64,000 nt of DNA from assembly GCF_036323735.1 (NCBI RefSeq), contig NC_086031.1:43324225-43388224 (forward strand), given 5' to 3'. The notes beneath the pieces were generated by a model, which was not told where the DNA came from, searched no databases, and worked only from the letters and a program-made list of their open reading frames with translations. The stretch is from Rattus norvegicus. Taxonomy: Eukaryota > Chordata > Mammalia > Rodentia > Muridae. The position numbers and the translations under genes were made by a program. This document shows positions 32,561 to 42,985 of the stretch, piece by piece; within the stretch, counting starts at the first letter, position 1, and each line of letters opens with the position of its first letter.

Positions 32561-34459
32561 ATCTTCTTCTCTAATGCTGAGAACCCTTCCTGTCTTGATT
32601 GACATTTCAGACCAGTTCACAGGCATCTGCTGAGTATTGGTCAAAGGCTGTGTTGGTGATATAAAGGCACAAACACTCATTCTCTGTCACCAAGAAACTT
32701 GCACTCTACCCAAGGGGAAGATGGGAAATATGGAACGTGTAAGTCAGCTTGTGACATGATGAAAGTACCATAGCAACCAACACAACTCTGCAGCACTTGC
32801 CTCCAAGGGAGGGAGGCGCTTTATTCTGGAAGCAAATATAAATGATCATGGCCTAGGAACATAGACTCAGGTTCCTCCCGATGCCATGTTCTAATAATAG
32901 TGCCATGTCCTCTCCACAATAACAGAAGAGAAAGTCATAAACTAAGACACTTTCAAATACATTAGTGGAAACATTGGTAGGCAGGGTACAGTGAAGTGGG
33001 CAAATCCCCACAATTGGCTTCAGGTGCTGTCTGATGGCTGTCTTAGGGTTGGGTTAATGAAGGGTAGGAGTCAGTGTATGCATTCTACTAAGGATTTTAT
33101 CTGACAGTCATAAGGATGTAGGTTAGACACAAGAGGTGGGTGATGAATAGCTAACAAGGGAGCCAAAGATAGTCTGGGATAATTTAGCTCTGGACTTGCA
33201 ACATTCCAACTCCTCTCACTCACAGCTCTAATCAGTAGACCATCTTTGTTGAGTCTTGGCATAGGTACAGCTCTGAGAAGGAAAATTCATAAGCACGGGG
33301 GTGGTTAATTCTATTTGGATAAATTAAGAGTGATGCATATAAAAGGATGCACATGAAATGCCTTTCATTTCCTAGATTGGCTTTTGTGTCTAAAAACACT
33401 CATGGCAGATGCTATTGCAATGTCTAGAGTGAGGTGTGTGGCTGACTTTTCCTTGTTCCTTGAACAAAGATTCTCGGGTTATAAGTGGTCCCTCTGCAGA
33501 GATAGCCCATACTCTTTAATCCTCAGACTTAGGAATAATCCTCTCAGGGAGGGGTCTTTGTGTTTAGGGCCTTGACAAAAGCCCCGTTCACCATTAGGGC
33601 TAATTCTCCAGAGCTCCCTTCCCCTACCTAGCATAAGTTACACATTAGATCTGCCAAGGACTTTGATAGATAATATTTCCCTAAAAATAATAAACCCCAC
33701 TGATCAAATGGAGTAATGAATGGAGAATGTACAGAAAAGCAGAGGAAATAAACCTTTTTATTTAATATCTCAAATATATTAAAATAGTATCTCACCACAG
33801 TTATTGAACTAGGTACTGTTAAAAAGATCCAGGCTTCAAATCTGTAACAAATCACATTTTTTTCCCCTCGTAGAAGTTAAAGTAAAATCCTGCCTTCCTT
33901 ATGAAGCTTTTATCAATAATTTAAGTCATAGTGATCTCCACTTTTATTACAAATATCTATAATGTGTACACTTTCTGTATGTAATAGAACTTTCTATTAC
34001 ATATGGCCTCTATTCTGGTTTCGTATTGTCTACGTTAAAACATTTTCTCCCTGCAAAAAAATGAAAGTCCTTCAGATTGCAAGGACTGTAATTTACCCTT
34101 ACTTCCACCATGATAGTTAGCATATTGGAAGCAGTAAAAATATTACTTTGGGCTTCTAGATTCCTGTTATATAATGTACCCACTGAAGCCCAAATCTGCT
34201 CCTGTTCACTTCAAGAAAGAACACAGGGACAAAGAGAGCCAAGCCCTGTCCCCATAAGAGACCCAGGACACTGAAAACTCTAGATAATGTCTGAGCAGTA
34301 GGATGCTTAATCTTCCCAGAAAAAATAAAAGTAGAAGGCAGAGGGGAAAGTAGAAGGTGATGTGAGACACAGGAGATGCTCACCAGAGGGCAAGTAGTGT
34401 ACATTGAGGAGTTTGCCATTGAACATTACTGGATCTGGAGTCACGTAGCAGACAAATCT
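32561..34459. other. Unique non-coding sequence
   Basis: 1.9 kb without a recognised gene or repeat. The short frames at 33071-33855 lie on both strands without protein similarity that I can see. Confidence 0.5.
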
Positions 34460-34745
34460 CTGGTCATGTTCATGAGGACCTTTTTGAACTGGGGTAACTG
34501 AGGACTGAAGACACACCCTTACTCTCATCGCCACATGTGCTGGTCCCTGAGTATAAAGGAGACAGTGAGCTGACCCCAGCATCCATCTTTCTCTGCTTCC
34601 AGACTGTGGGTGCCATAAGACCAGCCCCCTCACGCCCCTGTTGCCATGGTTTCTCAACTGTGAACCAAAAACAACCCTCTCCTTCCTTAAGTTGCTTTTG
34701 TCAGGTATTTATCCTAGCAGGAAGAGAAGTAACTAATGTCCAAAA
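34460..34745 (+). mobile_element. LTR-like repeat, 3' part
   Basis: catctttctctgcttccaga, ccataagaccagccccctca, ctgtgaaccaaaaacaaccc and ttaagttgcttttgtcaggt, ending in agaagtaactaatgtcc. This is the typical 3' layout of rodent LTR repeats, in which a decayed AATAAA-type region precedes ccttaagttgct. Subfamily unknown. Confidence 0.6.
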
Positions 34746-35235
34746 GTTGGTTGTTTAAGGGGGGATCAAAAAATGTAGCATGTCAACCGGCTGACATTTG
34801 TCTGCTCGAGCGCTCAAAAGGAATGGTGTGCTTGTGTGTGGGCTCTGATTTGGCCATGTCAGGCGGGAATTACATCTATTTGGAGAAGGGGTGGCAGGAT
34901 GTGACAAGCAGGTGGGAGCTTGGTTATAATGGAAAAGAAATAGCAAGAGTTAGAGATGCTGTAAGCCAAGAGAAAACAAAGACAGACAATTTTGCAATCT
35001 CTAGAACTCCCACCCCTTCTAAAACCAAAGCAGAAGAATTGAACAGATGTGTCCATGGTAACTGACAGTGGACCCTAGAGAGGGAACCTGTACACTGATG
35101 GTTGTGCAGCCATCTTGACAATCCACTTTGAGTTTAGGTGCATCAAAACAGCAGACTTTTTAATGATAACAACCTTATTGATAGAATCCTCATAAGATGT
35201 AATATATTTATATAAACCATTGAAAACAGGGGTGA
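34746..35235. other. Unique non-coding sequence
   Basis: Nothing recognised. The frame at 34736-35065 overlaps antisense frames and has no known features. Confidence 0.5.
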
Positions 35236-35560
35236 CAAACAACACAGTGGATTAACTGATTGCCTTTTAAGCATGGCAATTGGAGTTTAGATCTCCAGAA
35301 CCCATATCGATGCCTAGTAGGTGTGGTGGCTTTTGTAATTCTGAAGTTTTGAAGCCAGGGAAGGATTGGAATTCTGAAGCTAACTAGTCATATTGGTCAG
35401 CTTCCGATTAGTAAGTGATCCTTTCTTACTTTGATCTAGGAAGACTCTTGACAGCAGCCTTAGATCTCTATCAACATGTGAGCCTGTGCATAAATGTATC
35501 CTTACATGTGGAAGCAAACATATTCACATGTATATACATGAGACAAAGAGACACACTTAA
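35236..35560 (+). mobile_element. RSINE1 SINE, strongly diverged
   Basis: gtttagatctccagaacccat, gtaggtgtggtggcttttgt, and a tail resembling gtgcataaatgtatccttac with CACA-rich end. The order of parts fits RSINE1, but divergence is high. Confidence 0.6.
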
Positions 35561-35704
35561 CAAGCCCCATAAAAGTCAGTAATCCTAGGATATTTACAAG
35601 CTCTATTATTTGTTATTAACAAAAGAGGAAACCCCATTTATGTCCTGGACCTCAGGGTCTTGTGCTCTGACCCTCTAGATTTATTTATTTACTTTTGACA
35701 TGTC

Positions 35705-36230
35705 ACGTAAGTACAGTTGTGCAATTTGTGATCTTTTGCTACTGGTTTCTTCTGTTTATATTATGTTTGATAGTTTGTTATACATTATACAATGTCAATA
35801 TGCATTCATGGTTGATTTGTCTTTACTGTCAAATAATCCCTCATTGCATGGGTGCACCGCATTCTGTTCATCCACTGGCCAACACTTGCGTTTCTGTCTT
35901 TTGCCTATTACGGACACTGCCAGCACAAGCATTTGCTTACAGACCAATTGTGGGGCTGCTCTCTTCTCTTTCTTTATATATGTGAATTACTATATCATAA
36001 GTACCTATGTTTAACTGTTTGAAGAACCATCAGACAGCTTCCCAAGCACCATTGTGCTCCTGCTGGAAAGGGAGAAGAGTTTCAATGTCTCCATCTCCGT
36101 GCCACCCTTTGTTATTCTCTGCATTTCTGACACAAGAGGGAATGAAGTTGTAGCTCACTATACATTTCATTTGTAATTTCCTGATTATGAATGACATTGA
36201 ACTCCTTTTCATGTCACAACGTTGAATTAG
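35705..36230 (-). mobile_element. Ancient mammalian L1 (L1M-type), inverted ORF2 piece
   Basis: Reversed ORF2 3' region: gatcttttgctactggtttc, ggtgcaccgcattctgttca, tacctatgtttaactgtttgaag, ccactggccaacacttgc-like phrases and atttcatttgtaatttcctg. It stops near 36230, where the L1 switches strand. No open coding frame remains. Confidence 0.72.
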
Positions 36231-36244
36231 AACACTCCTACTAC

Positions 36245-36595
36245 CTCTCAAAATGTACTATGTAAAAATAACCAAATATATATTACTAAGTGAAAGAAAG
36301 AAACCTTAAAAAGGCAATTCACTGAATAATTCACACTATCACATTCTAAAAAAAAGACTGAGTAGGTGTTAGGGAGACTGGTTGGGAGGGGCTGAGAGGG
36401 AGATAAAGGGAGAGGTGGGCAGATGGAACACAGAGGACTCTTGAGGCCAGTCAGCCATTCTGTCTGATGTCATAGCACTGGATGTGTGTTATCAGACAGT
36501 GCTCAAGTCCATGGAATATACGGCTCTCTGAGTGGCTTCAATATGGCTTTCAAACTTTGGGTGGTGAATTGTGATTGATTGTAAACAACTGACCT
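36245..36595 (+). mobile_element. Ancient L1, sense 3' end
   Basis: Just after the reversed piece, plus-strand L1 sequence begins with ctaagtgaaagaaagaaacc (end of ORF2). It continues with agggagactggttgggaggg, ggaacacagaggactcttg, ccatggaatatacg and actttgggtggtgaattgtg, which is an ancient L1 3' UTR. Together the two pieces form one 5'-inverted element. Confidence 0.68.
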
Positions 36596-37019
36596 CAAGA
36601 TGTTAATTTATAGAAGTTTAGAATCCGCAGGACAAGTTTTGAAAACTGGAATCTGCTTGGTTTCTGATGAGGACTTTCTTACACATCCCAATGTAGTGCT
36701 CTCATTTGGCAAGGGAGTGAGGCTATCAGTTCCTATGTTTGTTCCCATTCTCATAAAGCCACAGTGCCCTGGGGGTTCCCCTTTCCTGACCTAACCCCAT
36801 CCCAGTTACCTTCCACAGAGTCCACCTTCAAATACCACTAACCTGTGAATTTACTGATTGGGTTTTTATACATCAGGTTGTGAAGAAGATCTTCAGACTA
36901 CAGCACAGATATACAATGCCCCATAGGCTGTGTGTCATATGGAGTCTGTGTCTGAAGGCAGAGGGTATATTTGGACTCTCTACATCCCTCTCAGTTTTGC
37001 TTAAAATACACTAAAACAA
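36596..37019. other. Unique non-coding sequence
   Basis: No feature recognised. Confidence 0.5.
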
Positions 37020-37178
37020 TCACAATTTTCTAATATAATTTTCTTTGGTGTTGGATAGTAAGTGCAGTGCCTCAACTAAGCTGTGGCGAATATTGCAGCA
37101 GTAAATATGAATGTGCAAAGACCCTTGTGTGCTGATATGGAGACTTTTTGGTAAATTTCCAGGAGTAGTACTGATAGG
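37020..37178 (-). mobile_element. Old rodent L1, inverted ORF2 piece
   Basis: ctgtggcgaatattgcagca, gtaaatatgaatgtgcaaag and tttccaggagtagtactgat are the reversed ORF2 3' region. The match ends at about 37178, directly before sense L1 sequence. Confidence 0.65.
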
Positions 37179-37617
37179 TGTCCATCAACAACAGTGACAG
37201 ATAAGGAAAATGTGCTGTGTGTGCATTTTTCTCATACACAAAGAATATATAGTTATGTGCGGGAAGTCAGATGCAATTGGAGATAATTTATTAAGCAATC
37301 CAATCAGTTTCAGAAAGACAAACATCACATGCTTTCTACCACTGTGGGTCCTAGGGTTTATAGATAACGTAAGACCTCGTTTGCATAGATGGTATGAAAG
37401 CCAAACAAACTCTTCATGGAACAAGTTGGACTGATGGGAAGAGCCACTGAGTGGAGGAGGACGGTGAGGTACTGAGGGATGTGAGGTTCTCAGGGATGTG
37501 AGGTTCTCAGGGATGTGAGGTACTGAGGGATATGCACATGTACATCACGTACTTGAATGAAAATTGCCTTGTAAACCTGTATAATAATAACAACAATAAT
37601 AACAATTAAAAAATCAA
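37179..37617 (+). mobile_element. Old rodent L1, sense 3' end
   Basis: gtccatcaacaacagtgaca, aggaaaatgtgctgtgtg, cagaaagacaaacatcacat and gtgggtcctagggtttatag are sense ORF2-end and UTR blocks. The tail has ATAATAATAAC and an A-rich end, and a 17-bp tandem repeat lies within. Confidence 0.72.
37464..37531. repeat. Four 17-bp tandem units in A-B-B-A order
   Basis: Units at 37464-37480 and 37515-37531 are identical (gtgaggtactgagggat). The two middle units (37481-37497, 37498-37514) are identical to each other (gtgaggttctcagggat). Confidence 0.97.
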
Positions 37618-37620
37618 AAC

Positions 37621-37850
37621 AAGGGGAGGGGAGGTGGCTCAATGGTAAAGGTGCTTCTTACCAAGCCATAGGACCTGAGTTCCATTCTCTAGACTTGCGG
37701 GGAGGAAGGAGAGGACCTACTCATGCAAAGTGTCCTCTGTTGCCTACATACACGCACACCAGAGCATATACCCACCTTGACATGCATGCGTCCCCACACA
37801 TGGATACGCACACACTCACATGCAGAAATGTAATGAAAAAAACAGAGCAT
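37621..37850 (+). mobile_element. B3 SINE
   Basis: ggggaggtggctcaatggta, ggtgcttcttaccaagccat, ggacctgagttccattctc and a CACG/CACA-rich tail. It follows the L1 A-tail directly. Confidence 0.78.
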
Positions 37851-38709
37851 GCCTCTGAGGTTATAAGTCCCCACTCCAAACCCAACCAAGCACTGATCTT
37901 TTCCCTACGGTTATAGGTATGCTGTCTGTCTTAAACGAGTTCCTCCCATGGTGTCGTGATGTGCTTTGTGTTTGACTCCTTTCTCGTCCACGGTGTTTGC
38001 AAACTTCATTCATACTAGTGCAGAAATCAGCAGCTCCTTTTCAGTGCTTAATACTATGCTATTACTCTGATGACATATGGCATTTTGATTACTCTTAATC
38101 ATGGGCAAAACATTTGTATTTTTATGAGTCTATGTTTCTAGGCCCATGTGGATATAAGGCTTCTCATGTGAACAGATGTTTATACTTCTTTACAATAATT
38201 ATTACATGGGAGATATTGCTGAATCACAAAGCTGAGAAAGTTTAGCTTTTTAAAAAATTATTTCTTATTTGAGTGCATCTGTGTGCACATGCCACATGTA
38301 TATATGTGCCCTAAGAGGTCACACATAATAAATACATGTAATAGAAGAGAAGTACATTTAAAAATTTAAATCAAAACGGATTTATTTGGTATTATTTCCC
38401 CCTTTAATACCTTTGTGAGGAAAAGTCCTCATCCCTTGTGCAACCAACCATTGAAGAAGGCATTGGATTCTCTGGAGATAGAGTTACAGGCTTGTGAGTT
38501 GCCCGATGTGGGGGTGCTTAGACCCAAATTCTGGTTCTCTGAAAGCATAGCTGCTGTTCTTGTCTTCTGGGACATCTTTCCAGCCCTTGAACATTTTAAC
38601 ATTTTAAAGATAATTAAAGTCATTACTGAAGTATCAATACTATTTTACAGTTTAGTTAACAATGTATGATGCATGCAGATAGTTTTGGTTTTACTTATTC
38701 TTGCAGTCG
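37851..38709. other. Unique non-coding sequence, possible L1 scrap
   Basis: Around 38040-38265 the sequence faintly resembles the reversed 3' part of an ancient L1 ORF2, but too weakly to call. No gene recognised. The frames at 38415-38669 overlap on both strands. Confidence 0.4.
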
Positions 38710-39240
38710 TGTTATAGTTTGGCTATGAAGTATAAGGTCTGTGTCGAAGGCTTGGTGCCCCGCTAGTTCACCCAGTCACAGAGTAATTGATGGCCCTAAC
38801 CTAATCAGTACACACATCTATTAATGGACTGATAACACGCTGATGTTGATAACACAGAAGTGAGAAATTGAGAAGTGGGGTTTAATCTGGCAAAGTGTCA
38901 CGGGCCTTGTCTTTGAGAGTGTTTTTTTTTTTTCCCCCGGAGCTGGGGACCGAACTCAGGGCCTTGCACTTGCTAGGCAAGCGCTCTACCACTGAGCTAA
39001 ATCCCCAACCCCAAAGTTTCTGGCCCCTTTGTCTCTTTTTCTCTGCCTTCTGACTGCCACATCATCAGCCTCCTCTATCAGACTCTCCCATTATAGTATT
39101 CTGCTTGGCCTGAAACAAACATCCAAGCAAAGCACCCGAGCCAGGGACCGTGGGAGAAACTGCATGCATGGAAGGAAAGAGTTGATTATCACAAGCTACA
39201 CCTTTCTTATGTTTTTATCTGCTGATGACAGATAGCATAA
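38710..39240 (+). mobile_element. MaLR-type LTR with a nested ID SINE
   Basis: tgttatagtttggctatgaag, gtcgaaggcttggtgcccc, then (after the ID) ctttttctctgccttctgac and tgcttggcctgaaac-like blocks follow the plus-strand layout of MST/MLT/ORR1-class MaLR LTRs. The ID SINE divides it at 38922-39012. Outer ends are approximate. Confidence 0.6.
38922..39012 (-). mobile_element. ID SINE (rat BC1-type)
   Basis: A short oligo-T (about 12 nt), then ccggagctggggaccgaact, gcacttgctaggcaagcgct and ctaaatccccaacccc. It is nearly identical to the ID at 21.7 kb. No exact target duplication is visible. Confidence 0.96.
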
Positions 39241-39997
39241 AACATCTTTTAATGTCACTTATTTTCCATTTTTTCTAACATTTCAAATCTTTGGTTTATT
39301 TCCTATTTTTTTTAATTATTAGCTTGCACGTTTCCTTATATCTAGCAGATAAAGTCCTTGGTGATTTACATGGCTCATGAATATTTTTCATAATATGAGA
39401 AATTACTCAGTTTTGGTGAAGTAAATCTCATTTGTCATTCAGGACACCCTGACTCGAGGGTTAACCTAACCCTGCGTTGCGATGCTAAAAGATCTTGTGT
39501 CTTCTGCTTTGGCATAGTACTGTTGCATTTACTATTTGGTTAAGGATTTTTGTATTTCTGTGTACAAGCAATGATAATTTGCACTCTCTTCTCTCTTATA
39601 ATTTGCTCCTTAGGTGTGTCAGTACCATGATTATCCTGGATTCATAAGGTGAATTGTAATGTGTTTCCATTCTCTATAAGGGGGTATATTTAAATTTGGT
39701 ACTTATCCTTAAATGTCTGAGACATTCCCTATTAAAGGCTTCTGCCTTTGGGGGCAAGGGTTTTAATTATGGGTTCAGATTTTTCTGGGTTTTCCTGACA
39801 TTTTAGTAATTTGTGGTTTTCTTGCTGAGTTTATCCTTTCGTGTTGGTTGACAGATTCCTTGCTATAAATCTGTTCATAATATCGCCTCATTATCTTTTT
39901 GTGTATCGTGGTACACATCATTAATTTCTGATAAGTGTGCTTTGTGTTTTTTTAATCCTTCAGTTTTGCTAGAAAGATTATAAAAAGCTTTTACATT
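39241..39997. other. AT-rich unique sequence
   Basis: Nothing recognised. Confidence 0.5.
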
Positions 39998-40122
39998 GGG
40001 CTAGAGAGGCAGACCAGGGGCAAAGAGTGTTTGCTGTTCTTTCAGAGGACCTGAGTGCCACATGAGGCATACATTCACACAGATACTCTCTCACACAATT
40101 AAACAATTAAATCCTAAAAATT
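39998..40122 (+). mobile_element. B2/B3-type SINE with internal deletion
   Basis: gggctagagaggcagaccag, tttcagaggacctgagtgcc, then directly acattcacacagatactc. The middle is missing. Confidence 0.65.
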
Positions 40123-40228
40123 GATTTCACAAATCATCATTCTTTTATTTAGGGTTACTCTGTGAGGTTTCAGTAAACATCTCTCTCTCTCTTCTGTCCC
40201 TTCTTCTCCCCTCTCTGCTCCTCCCAAC

Positions 40229-40230
40229 TC

Positions 40231-40294
<64 letters not shown>
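40229..40294. repeat. (CT)n microsatellite
   Basis: About 60 bp of pure CT after a short pyrimidine lead. It is located at the truncated 5' edge of an L1 piece. Confidence 0.96.
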
Positions 40295-40296
<2 letters not shown>

Positions 40297-40298
<2 letters not shown>

Positions 40299-40795
40299 GT
40301 AGAAGAATGCAAATAGACCCATATCTATCACCCTGTACAAAATCAAGACCAAGTGGATCAAAGGACCCACTAAGTCTACTACAAGAGAAAGTGGGGAACT
40401 TCCTTGTACACATGGGCACAGCAGACAAATTCCTGAATTGAACACTGATAGTTCAGGCACTAAGTTCAATAATTAAGAAATGGGATCTCACAATACTAAA
40501 AGTCTTTTGTAAGGCTGAGGACACCATTGGTAGGACAGAATGGCAACCTCCAGAATGGTAAATCTCTTCTTCATCAACCCTACATCCAACAGAGGACTAA
40601 TATCCAAAATATATAAAGAACTTAAGAAGTTAGACACCAACAAACCACATGGCCCATTTTAAAAATAGGGTACAATGTTAAACACAGTTCTCAACAGAGT
40701 AATCTCTAATGGCCAAGAAACACTTAAAGACATGTTCAACATCCTTAGTCACTAGGAAAATGCAAATGGAAATGACTCTGAGATTCCAAGTCCTT
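40297..40795 (+). pseudogene. LINE-1 ORF2 fragment
   Basis: Plus-strand ORF2 DNA encoding part of the C-terminal third. Landmarks are aaaatcaagaccaagtggatc, agagaaagtggggaacttcc, cacatgggcacagcagac, taatatccaaaatatataaag, aacttaagaagttagac and ttcaacatccttagtcacta. No open frame survives, so it is a decayed remnant. A reversed B4 follows at its 3' edge. Confidence 0.85.
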
Positions 40796-40796
40796 C

Positions 40797-41035
40797 TTTC
40801 TTGGTAGGGTTTTGATCTATAACTCATGTTGTCCTGTAAGTTAATATACAGTGCAGACTGGCTGTAAATTAGCTGTACAGCTGAGGATGGCCTAGGACTC
40901 TGACTTCCTGCCTCTACCTGCTGTTCCACTGGGATCACAGATGTGTACCACCACAGCTGGCTGATGCAGTGCCGGGGATAGAACCCTGGGCTTCATGTGT
41001 GGTAGGCAAGCTCTCTGGAGCTGAACTTCCCTCAC
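40797..41035 (-). mobile_element. B4 SINE
   Basis: Reversed: a B1-like part (ttggtagggttttgatctat, tggcctaggactctgacttc, cactgggatcacagatgtgt) and then an ID-like head (cagtgccggggatagaaccc). Confidence 0.75.
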
Positions 41036-41398
41036 AGTGCCATTCTTCAGTGACTTTTGATCTGGAGACTGTCTGTAGGTGGCAGTAGAAAGTCATTCAG
41101 TTGCCCTATGTCACTGACAACTTTTAAAGATGAATTACTAAAATGTGCAATTGAATTTTTTCAGTATTTAAATTTAGGAGTTTTGACCTCTACAGTCATT
41201 GTTTATTTACATTTGAAAAGAGACGGTTGATGAAATTACAGGCATTTTATGATACAAACACCATGAAAATAGAGGTCTGAATATGTCTTCTGACACTGAA
41301 AGCTTCCAGTTTGAAGACACATGGCTTTAGGTGATCTAAAATTGTAAACAAAACCTTTTCCTGTGTTCACATTTGCGAAGATTGTAACATAAATTTAG
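41036..41398. other. Unique non-coding sequence
   Basis: Nothing recognised. Confidence 0.5.
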
Positions 41399-41725
41399 GT
41401 GTGAGGAGATATCTCAGTAAAGTACTTACCGTGCATCAGGATCTGAATTCTGACCCTCAGCACTCATGGGAAAAGCTAGCTGTGGTGTCCTATATCTGTA
41501 ACCTTAGCCCTGGGGCTGTGGAGACAAGGGCTTGCTGGTGTACAAAACCAGGTCCGTTGATGAGCTCCAGGGTACTGAGAGGACTTGTTTCAAAAAAAAA
41601 AGAAGGTAAAAAGTGATTGAGGAAGACACCCAACATGTGCCTCTGGCTTCTACATGCATCTGTGTGTAGTCAGATACACTCCCATAGACATACATGCTCA
41701 GAGAACACACACATACACATAAAAA
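41399..41725 (+). mobile_element. RSINE1 SINE, nearly full length
   Basis: gtgaggagatatctcagtaa, gaattctgaccctcagcact, gtaccttagccc-like middle, tgatgagctccagggtactg, then the typical agtgattgaggaagacaccc and a CA-rich end. One of the clearest RSINE1 copies here. Confidence 0.88.
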
Positions 41726-41957
41726 ATATAATGTAGTCTTTTTAGTGGCTAAGATATTCACACTATATTTGCTGATACATAAAAAGAACAGAAGGCACTT
41801 GTTTTTGTTACAAAGAGGAGAGAGAGCAACCAGTAAAGTGGGTAGGAACCAATCACTACTCAGTTCACTCAGGAGACAATTAGAGAATGGGACGCTATTC
41901 CTGAATATCACCCACCTTCATCTTCTTAAACCGGTTTTGTTCTTAACCTTTTTAATT
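41726..41957. other. Short unique interval
   Basis: No feature recognised. Confidence 0.5.
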
Positions 41958-42142
41958 CCATGTGTATGTGTGGGTATGTGCACAAGAACAGTGACTGTGG
42001 ACATGTCCTAAAGAGGACATCAGATCCCCTGGTGCTGGACTTACAGACAGTTTTGGGCTACTTGGTTGGGGTGCTTGGAGCCCTACTGGATCCTCTATGG
42101 TAGCAGTACTGGCTTTTAACCACTGAGCCAACTCTCCAGCCC
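41958..42142 (-). mobile_element. B3A-type SINE
   Basis: Reversed: gtgtatgtgtgggtatgtgc tail, aggacatcagatcccctggt, cttacagacagttttgggct, and the head ccactgagccaactctccag. Confidence 0.87.
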
Positions 42143-42831
42143 TTGAACAGGTTTTGAGAGGAGAGTAGATTTCTTTCTGGACAATTATTCAGGCCTGCTG
42201 ATTCACATACGCATTACTTCTCCTGTGCTCTAATCAAGGGGACAGTCTAAAGGAATGCTTTTTCTCTTTCAAGGCCAGGAGTCACTAATGCAGAGATTAA
42301 TTGAGCAACCCATGTGCATTTGGAATGAATGGGCTCACAAATAACTGGGAGATCTTGCTTCTGTCCATAGACACCTGCATCTCAATGAATAAACATAGAG
42401 CAGATGTTTGCCAAGTGAGGTCTCAGTAGCAGAGATGAAACACCCCAGGAAGACCATAATGTGAGGCTTAGTTAAAATGGACTTGTCCATGTGTTGCAGA
42501 TGGATGGGCCATTGATTAGACGGAATACTTGTTTATGATCTTCCCAGACTGGGCAGACCCAGAGCAAGCCAACTCCGCACCACACGTTCTAGTAATTTTT
42601 ATTGAGTATCGGTGCTGTTTTTCCGAGACTTTAGGGAGACATTTCATGGTTTATTTTTAATCTTTCTTTTCCCTTTGCTCTTGTCATGAGAAGTAGGCAT
42701 TTCATATGATATTAAATGATACATATTTTGAAGTAATTATACTTTTTATAAGGGAGAATATCATCAAGTATCTCTACCATATGTGAGCATTTGTAGTCAT
42801 TTAAAACAATAGGTTTTTTCTTTAAATTCAG
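42143..42831. other. Unique non-coding sequence
   Basis: Nothing recognised. Confidence 0.5.
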
Positions 42832-42985
42832 CACATGAGGGCTCGCAACATACATAGCATGAATTTGGAGGTCAGAGGGCAACTTGTGGGAGCAGGTTCT
42901 TTCCGCCATCATGCCCAAGGTGTGGACTTAACTCAGAATTGTCAGGATTGTCAGCAAGTAGCATCACTCACTGAGACCACTCCTA
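42832..42985 (-). mobile_element. B3 SINE, diverged
   Basis: Reversed: ttggaggtcagagggcaact, tgtgggagcaggttctttcc, taactcagaattgtcaggat and gcaagtagcatcactcactga. Confidence 0.72.
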
